From assembly GCF_023168165.1 (NCBI RefSeq), contig NZ_BQYJ01000002.1:744001-808000 (forward strand): a stretch of DNA of 64,000 nt. The letters are read 5' to 3'. The notes beneath the pieces were generated by a model. That model did no database searches. It worked only from the letters and a program-made list of their open reading frames with translations, and was not told where the DNA came from. Below, piece after piece: positions 17,656-25,890 of the stretch (the stretch's first letter is position 1; the number at the start of each line of letters is the position of its first letter). The stretch comes from Niallia sp. NCCP-28. GTDB lineage: Bacteria > Bacillota > Bacilli > Bacillales > Cytobacillaceae. Position numbers and translations under genes: made by a program.

Positions 17656-17710
17656 GAGGAGCTGTACTCAAAAGTCATTTTTTAATGACTTTTGGGAAAG
17701 CCCCTTTTTT
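17656..17710. terminator. GGGGCT-type hairpin before repeat A4
   Basis: AAAAGTCATT pairs with AATGACTTTT and outer GGAGCT pairs with AGCCCC, followed by TTTTTT. The same hairpin type, inverted, is at 23102-23154, so it is itself a dispersed sequence. Confidence 0.65.
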
Positions 17711-17761
17711 ATCACGCATTAACGGGCAGGAAAATCCTCACTGATTGAAGTTTCACTTTAT
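17708..17761 (+). repeat. Family A repeat, copy A4 (short, both ends kept)
   Basis: This 54-base version keeps the left end TTTATCACGCATTAACGGGC and the right end CTGATTGAAGTTTCACTTTA and has lost almost all of the middle, including hairpin 1. TTTAT is at both ends. It shows that the termini are kept when the interior is lost. Confidence 0.8.
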
Positions 17762-17810
17762 TATTAAAATTGAATTGTGTTTGTGTTTCAAGCATATTTT
17801 TTATGGGCTC

Positions 17811-18491
17811 TTATTTCATTGGTCCATGTAATTGTTCATTCCATTGAAGGGCGATATCTTTTTTTATACTTTCTTTATGCTGTTCAATGGCGTTTATAAG
17901 TTTGCTGAGATTACGATTTTTTAGTGCTTCATACATATAATGATGATCTTTATGGCGTTTTAAACTATTTTCAAAAACATTGCTGTATATTACACGAGCT
18001 AATAATACTTTAGGGTTGATGGATTGATAAATATCTAGAACTTTTTTATTTGAAGTCCAAGCTACAAGCAATTGATGGAATTCCACATCAAGTTTGCTGT
18101 AGGCATCAAAAGAAAATGACTGTTCTCCTATTAAATCATCCATTTTAATAAGTATCTGTTTCCATTTGTTCAGTTCTTCCTCAGTTATGGTAGAACAAAC
18201 AATGCGGGCAGCCCAAGTTTCTGCCATAAATCGAACTTCCAGCAATTCTATCAGGTCTTGATACTTTAATTGGGTAATATAGGTTCCTTTTCTTGGCAAT
18301 ATTTCAATTAAACCTTCGTGGACTAGCTGATTAACGGCTTCTTTAACTGGGGAGCGGCTTACGCCGAATTTTTCTGCTAACTTATTAATATCTAATTTAT
18401 CTCCAGGTGAATGGAGCCCGCTAATAATTTCTTCACGAAGCACTCTGTGAATTTGCGTAGCTAAAGCGGATGTTTCAATTTTTTGTTTCAC
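17811..18491 (-). CDS. GntR-family (FadR/FCD) transcriptional regulator
   Basis: The 226-residue protein has a winged HTH at about 10-75 (LAEKFGVSRSPVKEAVNQL) and an all-helical FCD effector domain, as in UxuR/ExuR/GntR-like regulators of sugar acids. It is divergent from the KDPG aldolase operon, which it probably represses until a hexuronate or aldonate intermediate binds. AGGAGG precedes the ATG. A palindrome covering the divergent promoter is its likely operator. The effector is not known. Confidence 0.85.
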   Translation of the reverse strand: MKQKIETSALATQIHRVLREEIISGLHSPGDKLDINKLAEKFGVSRSPVKEAVNQLVHEGLIEILPRKGTYITQLKYQDLIELLEVRFMAETWAARIVCSTITEEELNKWKQILIKMDDLIGEQSFSFDAYSKLDVEFHQLLVAWTSNKKVLDIYQSINPKVLLARVIYSNVFENSLKRHKDHHYMYEALKNRNLSKLINAIEQHKESIKKDIALQWNEQLHGPMK

Positions 18492-18564
18492 AAAAATCCT
18501 CCTAATTATGTATTTAGTAATAAATAGTCATTGTACGTTAGATTGATAATAAAACCGAAAAAGT

Positions 18565-18599
18565 TTTTATAATAAACTATAAGCTTTTTTATTATAAAA
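18565..18599. promoter_or_regulatory. Long AT palindrome between gntR and eda
   Basis: TTTTATAATAAA (18565-18576) and TTTATTATAAAA (18588-18599) are perfect 12-base inverted arms with an 11-base spacer. It lies about 75 bases upstream of the regulator start and could be an autoregulatory operator. High AT content makes chance more likely. Confidence 0.4.
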
Positions 18600-18625
18600 T
18601 ATATCGATAAGGATGCAAATAACAG

Positions 18626-18654
18626 TTGACGCAGATGATATATTATTATATCAT
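18626..18654 (+). promoter_or_regulatory. Promoter of the mannonate operon overlapped by an operator-like palindrome
   Basis: TTGACG (18626-18631), 17 bases, then TATCAT (18649-18654) form a SigA-type promoter. The palindrome ATGATATA-N4-TATATCAT (18635-18654) covers the spacer and the -10. A repressor bound there would exclude RNA polymerase. The adjacent GntR-family gene is the natural candidate. A leader of about 160 nucleotides precedes eda. Confidence 0.6.
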
Positions 18655-18820
18655 AAATTTGTAAAACGTAACATTTCACATTTCAGTTATTATCAATTTA
18701 ATCTTGCAAAGTTTTATTTCTTGTAAAACTAATCATTGATTAGGTGCAAGAAAGAAGTAGTGCATGAAAATGAAAGCCCTTTAAAAAGAAAAAGTGCAAA
18801 AAAGAGGGGAAGAGGATAAA

Positions 18821-19465
18821 ATGGTTAGAAAGTATGCTGTTTTAAATCAAATTCAAAAAGGAAAGATTGTAGCGGTTATTCGTGGCCAAGATGAACAAGA
18901 TACGATTGAAATATCCAAAGCTTGTATAAGAGGCGGAATTAAAAACATTGAAGTAACTTTTACTTCTCCGAATGCCCAAGATGTTATTAAGAAGCTCGTT
19001 CAAGAAAATAAGGATGCATTAATTGGGGCAGGAACTGTATTAGATGAACAAACTGCACGCATCGCTATTTTAAATGGAGCAGAATATGTAGTTAGTCCTC
19101 ATTTTGATAAAGAAATCAGCAAAATATGCAACAGGTATTCCATTCCATATATGCCTGGCTGTTCTTCTGTTACGGATATAGTGGAAGCGCTTGCTAGCGG
19201 GGTGGATGTAGTAAAAGCCTTCCCGGGCGGCATCCTTGGACCAGCATTTATCAAAAATGTGAAGGGGCCTTTGCCATATGCAGAAATTATGCCTTCAGGC
19301 GGTGTAAATTATGATAATATTCTAGAATGGATTGAGAGTGGAAGCTTTGCTGTTGGCGTGGGAAGTGAATTAACAAAAGGTATTGAAAAAGGACAATATG
19401 AGATTGTTGAAAATAGAGCTCGTCAATATGTAGAAAAGGTTCAGCTTCTATCAGCGAATAAATAG
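18821..19465 (+). CDS. eda: KDPG aldolase
   Basis: The 214-residue class I aldolase splits 2-keto-3-deoxy-6-phosphogluconate into pyruvate and glyceraldehyde 3-phosphate. The Schiff-base Lys132 lies in VVKAFPGG and Glu44 in NIEVTFTSP. GGGGAAGAGG precedes the ATG at 18821; an in-frame GTG at 18794 lacks a site. It is the first gene of an operon with kdgK (12-base gap), uxuA and gntP, so it performs the last step of the pathway. Confidence 0.92.
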   Translation: MVRKYAVLNQIQKGKIVAVIRGQDEQDTIEISKACIRGGIKNIEVTFTSPNAQDVIKKLVQENKDALIGAGTVLDEQTARIAILNGAEYVVSPHFDKEISKICNRYSIPYMPGCSSVTDIVEALASGVDVVKAFPGGILGPAFIKNVKGPLPYAEIMPSGGVNYDNILEWIESGSFAVGVGSELTKGIEKGQYEIVENRARQYVEKVQLLSANK

Positions 19466-19476
19466 GAGGAAGAATA

Positions 19477-20496
19477 ATGAAACGAGTGGTCACGTTAGGT
19501 GAAATCATGCTGAGGTTATCTCCTCCTGACTATAAAAGAATAATTCAGGCTACTTCACTTGATGTAGTATATGGTGGCGGAGAAGCAAATGTCGCAATTG
19601 GCCTTTCAAATTTAGGGCTAAAATCATCCTTTGTGACAAAGTTGCCCAAACATTCCATAGGAACTAGCGCAGTCGGGCATTTGAATGCTTATGGAGTAGA
19701 AACTTCCCATATTATCCGCAACGGAGAAAGAATGGGAATTTATTTTTTGGAAAAAGGATATTCGATGCGCTCTTCTGAAGTGATTTATGATCGGGCCAAT
19801 TCTGCATTTGCAAAATCAGATCCAGATGAATATGACTTTGCAAAAATTTTTGAAGATGCTGATTGGTTTCATTTTAGTGGCATAACACCTGCATTAAGTT
19901 CTTCTTGTTATGATATTACAATAAAAGCACTTAAAGAAGCGAAACGAAAAGGAATTACTGTAAGTTGTGATTTGAATTATCGGAAAAAGCTGTGGGAGTT
20001 TGAGAAAGCTAGAAAAGTGATGACTTCATTGATGGAGTATGTAGATGTTTGTATAGGAGTAGAGCCATTAAGTTTGTTGGATCAATTTGGAAATGATGAA
20101 AAAGATGCTATTTTAAAAAAACATACACCATTAGAATATGAAAAAGTATTCGCTCTATTAAAGCAACGTTTTGGATTTAAATATATGGCAGCTAATTTGA
20201 GAAAAAGTCTTTCTGCTAATCGAGATATATTGCAAGGAGTGGTGTCTGATGGTACGAATACTTTCAGTTCAGGAGCATATGAGGTTGAAATTGTGGATCG
20301 AGTAGGTGGGGGAGATGCCTTTTCTGCGGGTCTAATTTATGGACTTATCCAAAATTTTGATTTGCAAGATGTTGCTGAATTTGCAAACGCTTCATTTTTA
20401 TTGAAACATACCATTTATGGGGATGCAAATATTGTAAGCGCTTCGGAAGTTGAACGATTTATCAGCAATAATGGTAATACTTTAATTAACCGATAA
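19477..20496 (+). CDS. kdgK: 2-keto-3-deoxygluconate kinase (PfkB family)
   Basis: The 339-residue sugar kinase phosphorylates KDG to KDPG, the substrate of the upstream aldolase. PfkB features are the N-terminal GGGEANVA (33-40) and the C-terminal GGGDAFSAG (277-285) with catalytic base Asp280. AGGAGG precedes the ATG 12 bases after eda. Operon context with aldolase and mannonate dehydratase supports KDG over other PfkB substrates. Confidence 0.9.
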   Translation: MKRVVTLGEIMLRLSPPDYKRIIQATSLDVVYGGGEANVAIGLSNLGLKSSFVTKLPKHSIGTSAVGHLNAYGVETSHIIRNGERMGIYFLEKGYSMRSSEVIYDRANSAFAKSDPDEYDFAKIFEDADWFHFSGITPALSSSCYDITIKALKEAKRKGITVSCDLNYRKKLWEFEKARKVMTSLMEYVDVCIGVEPLSLLDQFGNDEKDAILKKHTPLEYEKVFALLKQRFGFKYMAANLRKSLSANRDILQGVVSDGTNTFSSGAYEVEIVDRVGGGDAFSAGLIYGLIQNFDLQDVAEFANASFLLKHTIYGDANIVSASEVERFISNNGNTLINR

Positions 20497-20527
20497 AAGG
20501 ATTTAGATTATTTGGGAGGGATTCAAA

Positions 20528-21583
20528 ATGAAAATGACATTTCGCTGGTATGGAGAAAATGATCCAGTAACATTAGAATATATCCGACAAATCCCTGGTA
20601 TGGCCGGCATTGTATCTGCTATATATGATGTGCCAGTAGGGGAAGTTTGGCCTTATGAAAAAATAATAGAATTAAAATCCAAAATTGAAGATAAAGGGCT
20701 AAAGCTAGCGGTTATTGAAAGTGTTCCTGTACATGAAGATATCAAATTAGGATTGCCTTCAAGAGACAGGTATATTGAAAACTATAAAACTACTTTGAAA
20801 AATTTGGGGAAAGCAGGCATTCCGGTAGTTTGCTATAATTTTATGCCAGTATTCGACTGGACTCGTTCTGCTTTGGACTATGAACTTCCTGATGGATCTA
20901 CTTGTTTAATTTTTGATGAAAAAGTGGTAGAGCGAATGAATCCTCTTAGTGGAGAATTATCTCTTCCGGGATGGGACACTAGTTATGAAAAAGAAGATTT
21001 AAAACGGTTATTTAATCAATATGAGTCTGTATCAGAGGAAAGATTATGGGAAAACCTAGCGCATTTTATTCAGGAAATCATTCCAGTTGCGGAAGAAGCA
21101 AATATAAAAATGGCAATTCATCCAGATGATCCGCCATGGTCTATCTTTGGGCTTCCACGCATCATAACAAATAAAGAAAATCTTGAACGCTTTATAAATT
21201 TGTATGATAGTCCGAATAATGGATTATGCCTGTGCAGTGGTTCACTAGGAGCAAATCCAGAAAATGATTTTCCAGAACTTGTACGTTATTTTGGAAAACT
21301 TGGTAAGGTGAATTTTATGCATGCACGCAATATTAAGCTAATGGGAGAAAGATCATTTCATGAATCTTCTCATTTATCTACAGACGGATCGATTGATATG
21401 TATGAAGTAATTCGTTCTTTGCGGGAGTTTAATTATGAAGGACCAATTCGTCCAGATCATGGAAGAATGATATGGGGGGAAACTGGAAAACCTGGCTATG
21501 GGCTTTATGACAGGGCTCTTGGTGCTACATATTTAAATGGAATGTGGGAAGCAGCAACAAAAGAACTAGCTAGAAAAAAATAA
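20528..21583 (+). CDS. uxuA: Mannonate dehydratase
   Basis: The 351-residue enzyme dehydrates D-mannonate to 2-keto-3-deoxygluconate. It has the UxuA TIM-barrel with metal-binding His/Cys/Asp segments around [22 protein letters not shown] and RPDHGR. GGGAGG precedes the ATG. In the operon it feeds KdgK and Eda. Genes for uronate isomerase (uxaC) and fructuronate reductase (uxuB) are absent from this window, so the cell either imports mannonate directly or encodes those steps elsewhere. Confidence 0.93.
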   Translation: MKMTFRWYGENDPVTLEYIRQIPGMAGIVSAIYDVPVGEVWPYEKIIELKSKIEDKGLKLAVIESVPVHEDIKLGLPSRDRYIENYKTTLKNLGKAGIPVVCYNFMPVFDWTRSALDYELPDGSTCLIFDEKVVERMNPLSGELSLPGWDTSYEKEDLKRLFNQYESVSEERLWENLAHFIQEIIPVAEEANIKMAIHPDDPPWSIFGLPRIITNKENLERFINLYDSPNNGLCLCSGSLGANPENDFPELVRYFGKLGKVNFMHARNIKLMGERSFHESSHLSTDGSIDMYEVIRSLREFNYEGPIRPDHGRMIWGETGKPGYGLYDRALGATYLNGMWEAATKELARKK

Positions 21584-21714
21584 TTTTTATTAAACAGGCA
21601 TTCCTGTTTATGGGATTGCTTGTTTAATCCATATCTATCTATATTTAAAACTATTAAAAAAGAATATTCAAGCGTCTTTATAGAATTTATATTTAGAGTA
21701 GGGGAGTAGTTAAT

Positions 21715-23064
21715 ATGTTGCTATTAATAGTTGCCGCGGCGGTATTGGTTCTTTTGCTGCTTATCACGTGGGCAAAACTGAATCCGTTTATCGCTCTTAT
21801 CATTACAGCTATTGGGGTGGGTTTGGCTGCAGGAATGCCGATTGTAGCACCTTCGCCTGAAGAGCCGGGAATCATTGATTCCATTAAAGCAGGTTTAGGA
21901 AATACGTTAGGCTTTTTAGCTATTGTACTGGCGTTAGGAACTATGCTTGGCAAAATGATGGCAGAGTCTGGCGGGGCTTTACGAATTGCTCAAACATTAA
22001 TTAATCGTTTTGGAGAAAAAAATGTACACTGGTCGATGATGTTTGTTGGATTTATTGTTGGTATTCCAGTATTTTTCCAAGTTGGTTTCGTTTTATTAAT
22101 TCCATTGGTATTTACTATTGCGCGCCAAACAGGAATGTCATTAATTAAGATAGGACTGCCATTATTAGCAGGGCTTTCTGTTGTGCATGGACTTGTTCCC
22201 CCACATCCAGCTGCAATGGCTGCTGTAGGAATTTTTAATGCAGATGTTGGCTTAACTATTTTTTATTCTATTCTTGTTGGTTTGCCGACTGCAATTATTG
22301 CAGGACCTTTGTATGGAAAGTGGATTGGAAAACGTATCATTAAAGATGTTCCAAAAGAATTGGCAGAACAAATGACAGAACCTAAAGCAACAAAAGATCT
22401 TCCTGGTTTTGTCAATACAATGTTTACTGTGTTGGTTCCAGTAATTTTAATGTTAATTTCTTCTGTTGCAGAATTAGGGTTGGATAAAGGCACTGCTTCA
22501 TATAATTTCTTTAAATTCATTGGTGATCCTATTGTCGCTTTGCTGATTGCAACAGTATATTCTTTCTTTAGCCTAGGATTTTTCCGTGGATTCAATAAGG
22601 AAACAATTTTAAACTTTACAAACGACTGCTTAGGACCAACAGCTACCATATTATTAGTTATTGGAGGCGGCGGTGCTTTTAACAAAGTGCTTTTAGATTC
22701 TGGAATTGGCGAGTATATAGCTGAAATAGCTCAGCAATCAGCTATTTCTCCCATTTTATTAGGATGGGGAATTGCAGCAATGCTTCGTGTAGCAACAGGT
22801 TCTGCAACTGTATCGATGATGACTGCTGCTGGTATTGTGGCACCAATTGCTGCAGTAATGCCAGGTGTATCGCCAGAGCTTTTAGTACTAGCTACAGGTG
22901 CAGGATCCTTAATATTATCACATGTAAATGACGCAGGATTCTGGATGATTAAGGAATACTTCGGTATGTCGGTTAAAGAAACCTTGCAAACTTGGACAGC
23001 ATTAGAAACAATTATTGCAGTAGCTGCACTGGGCTTTATTTTACTTGTCGATATCTTTATATAA
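21715..23064 (+). CDS. GntP-family sugar-acid permease
   Basis: The 449-residue protein has about twelve or more membrane segments and family motifs such as GLVPPHPAA and HVNDAGFW, typical of gluconate:H+ symporters. Members carry gluconate, fructuronate, idonate or other aldonates. With a mannonate pathway upstream it probably imports mannonate or a related aldonate. GGGGAG precedes the ATG. A 130-base gap separates it from uxuA, and a hairpin terminator follows. Confidence 0.9.
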   Translation: MLLLIVAAAVLVLLLLITWAKLNPFIALIITAIGVGLAAGMPIVAPSPEEPGIIDSIKAGLGNTLGFLAIVLALGTMLGKMMAESGGALRIAQTLINRFGEKNVHWSMMFVGFIVGIPVFFQVGFVLLIPLVFTIARQTGMSLIKIGLPLLAGLSVVHGLVPPHPAAMAAVGIFNADVGLTIFYSILVGLPTAIIAGPLYGKWIGKRIIKDVPKELAEQMTEPKATKDLPGFVNTMFTVLVPVILMLISSVAELGLDKGTASYNFFKFIGDPIVALLIATVYSFFSLGFFRGFNKETILNFTNDCLGPTATILLVIGGGGAFNKVLLDSGIGEYIAEIAQQSAISPILLGWGIAAMLRVATGSATVSMMTAAGIVAPIAAVMPGVSPELLVLATGAGSLILSHVNDAGFWMIKEYFGMSVKETLQTWTALETIIAVAALGFILLVDIFI

Positions 23065-23101
23065 TAGTGTTAATTAAATAATAAGCAGAGAAATAAGAAC
23101 C

Positions 23102-23154
23102 GGGGCTGTCCCAAAAGTCATAACAAAATGACTTATGAGTACAGCCCCCTTTTC
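23102..23154. terminator. GGGGCTGT hairpin terminator after gntP
   Basis: GGGGCTGT and ACAGCCCC form the outer stem, AAGTCAT and ATGACTT the inner one, followed by CTTTTC. It is the inverted relative of the hairpin at 17656-17710. Confidence 0.7.
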
Positions 23155-23315
23155 TTATCCTTATTAACGGCAATAAGAAGGGAAGGAAACTCTAGATATA
23201 AAAAAGAACACAGACTTTTAGATCTGCTTTTGGCAATGCTATATTCTAGATTGTACCGCAAAGAACGATCAGCGGGAATATGGACAATCTTCTGATGATT
23301 GAAGTCTCGCTTTAT
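23155..23315 (+). repeat. Family A repeat, copy A5 (diverged)
   Basis: Recognisable parts are TTATTAACGGC at the left, AACGATCAGCGGG in hairpin 2 and TGATTGAAGTCTCGCTTTAT at the right. The middle has drifted. The final TTTAT (23311-23315) contains TTA, the complement of the TAA stop of the leftward TatD-like gene, so that reading frame ends inside the repeat. Confidence 0.7.
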
Positions 23316-24079
23316 ATAGAAAAAAACTTTTTCGTATTTAGAAGAAGCTGCCTATAAATAATATCCACGCTGATCTTTTTGATTTTTGCAATTTCGGCTA
23401 CTGTTTGATGTATCATCGATGGCATCGTTTCTTTTTGAGAAAAAGGTCCTTCAAAAGGCCATGGTCCGTCTGTTTCCACCATTAATTGTTCAAGAGGAAA
23501 TTTAGCCGCAAGAGCTTGAATTTCTTGTTCATAAAGAAGATCTGGGGTGATTGAGACAAAGCAGCCATTTGCAATCAAATGATCAATTGTTTCTGCATTT
23601 CCTTTAAACCAGTGAAAATGTGCGTGCATATAATTATGTTTTTCCAATAAGCTTAAAACAATTGGCGCATCTTCATATATACTGTGCAGACAAATAGGTT
23701 TAGAAAATTTTTTTGCCAGCAGAATAAATTGTTCCAGCACTTCTATGTACGGTTCTAATGGAAAAGCTGTAGGATCTTTTTTGCGTGCATAGTGGGGAAG
23801 GCCGACTTCCCCAATTGCTGTCATATGTTGCTGATGCTTTTCTATCCATATCATTAAGTCGGTTAATTCTTATTCCTTTGGCAGCGGCTGTTCTGGATGG
23901 AAACCAAATGCAGCATGGACAAAGGAGTAGCAAGCAGCTAATTGAAGATTTTTTATACAGGAAGGTTTATCCATAGAAACAGAGATAACTCCCTCTATCT
24001 TTTTGTCATTTTGCATTTTTTTTATTGCATTTTCTTTATATTGATCTAAGTGAATATGAGCATCAATTACTTTTTTCAT
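23312..24079 (-). pseudogene. TatD-family metal-dependent hydrolase, interrupted by one in-frame stop
   Basis: The frame encodes a TatD-like amidohydrolase of about 255 residues. The metal motif AHIH is at 7-10, and GEVGLPHY, CLHS, HFHW and ETDGPW follow later, so every metal ligand region is present. Codon 70 (23870-23872) is TAA between PKE and ELTD in the same frame, which a single base change from GAA or CAA would explain. The 3' part could start anew at ATG 23854 but would lack the first metal motif. The ATG abuts the thiZ stop, placing it last in the TPP-riboswitch operon. Its stop codon lies in repeat A5. Confidence 0.8.
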
Positions 24080-24826
24080 TTAGAAGTTTTCCCCTTGATT
24101 TTGCAGTAAATAGTATATTTCTTTTTTTAACCGAAGAAAGTCAGGCTGAAACCAAAGTTCTTGATTTCGCGGCCTTGAAAATGGCACTTTCACTTCGTTT
24201 ATAATATTAGCTGGTCGCTGGGAGAAGATAAGAATTCGATCAGATAAAAACAATGCTTCATCTATATTATGTGTGATGAATAATATGGTGCGTTTATATT
24301 CCTCCCATATGGATAAAAGCCATTTTTGCATTTCTAATCGTGTAAATTCATCTAATGCTCCAAAAGGTTCATCTAAACATAATAAGGACTCTGAACTTAA
24401 CAAGGCACGAATAAAAGAGACTCGTTGTTTCATGCCTCCAGACAATTCATCAGGAAACGAATTTATAAATGGAGCAAGACCTGCCTTTTTAAGCATCTCT
24501 ATCCCTTTTTCTTTATCCTTTTGCCCTTTTAATTCTTGGGCTAATGTCACATTTTCAATAACTGTGCGCCATGGAAAAAGGGAAGGGGCTTGAGGCATGT
24601 AGCTTATATAGCCTTTTTGGCCTGTAATTTGTTGTTTATTTACATAAATTCCTCCCTTATCCGGCAAAAGTATGCCGCCAATTAAGTGAAATAAAGTGCT
24701 TTTCCCACTTCCCGACGGACCAAGAATGGAAACAAATTCTCCTTCTCTAATTGCCATATTCATATCTTGCAACACAATATTTTGTCCAAAGGACTTTGAA
24801 ATATCTGTTAGTTCCAGAAAATTCAT
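24080..24826 (-). CDS. thiZ: Thiamine-precursor ABC transporter ATP-binding protein
   Basis: The 248-residue ATPase has P-loop GPSGSGKST (36-44), signature LSGGMKQR (128-135) and Walker B LLCLDEP, of the nitrate/taurine/pyrimidine importer class. It overlaps the permease gene by four bases (ATGA). The upstream TPP riboswitch assigns the system to thiamine or its pyrimidine precursor, as in the ThiXYZ importer of formylaminopyrimidine. Substrate choice is inferred from regulation. Confidence 0.87.
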   Translation of the reverse strand: MNFLELTDISKSFGQNIVLQDMNMAIREGEFVSILGPSGSGKSTLFHLIGGILLPDKGGIYVNKQQITGQKGYISYMPQAPSLFPWRTVIENVTLAQELKGQKDKEKGIEMLKKAGLAPFINSFPDELSGGMKQRVSFIRALLSSESLLCLDEPFGALDEFTRLEMQKWLLSIWEEYKRTILFITHNIDEALFLSDRILIFSQRPANIINEVKVPFSRPRNQELWFQPDFLRLKKEIYYLLQNQGENF

Positions 24827-25587
24827 GATGATTCCTTCTTTCTATTGCCTTTAATGCACAGTTTTTCTAAAAGTTTAATAATAAGAAAAAACAGTAGACT
24901 TAAAAGCATAATGGCGAATATAGCAACAAATACACGATCTGTCCGAAAAGAAGACGAACTGAGTGTCATATAAACGCCGATGCCTTCTTTTGATCCAAGC
25001 CATTCGGAAATAACAGCCCCCATTACACTATAAGTGGCAGAAATTTTCAATCCAGAAAAAATAGAAGGGAGAGCATAAGGCCATTCTAATTTCCAAAACA
25101 GCTGCTGTTTGTTGCTGCCTGACATAATCATATAATGCTTTAATTCAGCACTTGTTTGCCGAAATCCATCAAGACAAGCAATTGTAATAGGAAAAAAACA
25201 GACTAATATAATGACAATTATTTTTGGCAATATGCCGAATCCAAACCAGATAACAAGCAGAGGAGCCAATACGATAATGGGAATATTTTGCGATAAAATT
25301 AGTAATGGATAAAATGATTTGCGCAAAAATGGCACAAGGTGAAGAATAATGGCAATAAATAGTCCAAATATTGTTCCAATGCCAAATCCTAGAAAAGATA
25401 ATCGAATTGTTGCAAGCAAATGCATGGAAAATGATCCCCAACTTGAGTAAGCCTCTTTTATTACAGCAATTGGCGAGGGAAGCAGCCATGTTTCTATATG
25501 GAAGAGCCGTACAGAAGTTTCCCAGGCAATAAATAAAAGAAGGAGAACCGAAATCGGTCTCCAGCTTACTGCTGCTAATTGTCTCAT
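24823..25587 (-). CDS. thiX: Thiamine-precursor ABC transporter permease
   Basis: The 254-residue permease has about six membrane segments and a binding-protein-dependent transport loop near FRQTSAELKHYMIMSGSNKQ. It pairs with ThiZ and the lipoprotein ThiY. Its ATG overlaps the stop of the upstream small gene (TAATG), and GGGG lies just before. All genes of the operon are tightly coupled. Confidence 0.87.
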   Translation of the reverse strand: MRQLAAVSWRPISVLLLLFIAWETSVRLFHIETWLLPSPIAVIKEAYSSWGSFSMHLLATIRLSFLGFGIGTIFGLFIAIILHLVPFLRKSFYPLLILSQNIPIIVLAPLLVIWFGFGILPKIIVIILVCFFPITIACLDGFRQTSAELKHYMIMSGSNKQQLFWKLEWPYALPSIFSGLKISATYSVMGAVISEWLGSKEGIGVYMTLSSSSFRTDRVFVAIFAIMLLSLLFFLIIKLLEKLCIKGNRKKESS

Positions 25588-25877
25588 TAGCGATATTTCC
25601 CCGTTAAATCTTCCATTGTAATGCCAGAAGGCTGGTAAAGAACTTTAATTTGTGTGATAACATTGCTGCTGCCAATTTCAATCATACGTTTATTCATTTT
25701 TGCAATGATGGAAAATAGTTCCTCTAATTCTCCTTCTATTGTTGTTTCTAATGGATGAACTTCATATTTAACGCCAGTATCTTGAATTATCTTAATTGCT
25801 TCATCTACATATGGAATGACACTTTCTCCATTTTTGGTTTTTGGGATGATTTGAATGCTTATTAATGAGTTAGCCAA
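25587..25877 (-). CDS. YkoF/MTH1187-like thiamine-binding protein
   Basis: The 96-residue protein belongs to the MTH1187/YkoF family (DUF77), ferredoxin-like proteins that bind thiamine or hydroxymethylpyrimidine in the cytoplasm. It starts at a TTG (25875-25877): AAAGGAGG lies just upstream and the frame continues MANSLISIQIIPK. The frame is open farther upstream, overlapping thiY, but that part has no ribosome site. Its place between the binding protein and permease genes suggests it receives or senses the imported compound. Confidence 0.83.
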   Translation of the reverse strand: MANSLISIQIIPKTKNGESVIPYVDEAIKIIQDTGVKYEVHPLETTIEGELEELFSIIAKMNKRMIEIGSSNVITQIKVLYQPSGITMEDLTGKYR

Positions 25878-25890
25878 CTTTTTTCCTCCT

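Noticed and set aside
18764-18777. Possible catabolite-response (cre) site TGAAAATGAAAGCC upstream of eda
   Set aside because: It lacks the central CG and the A/T at key positions of the CcpA consensus.
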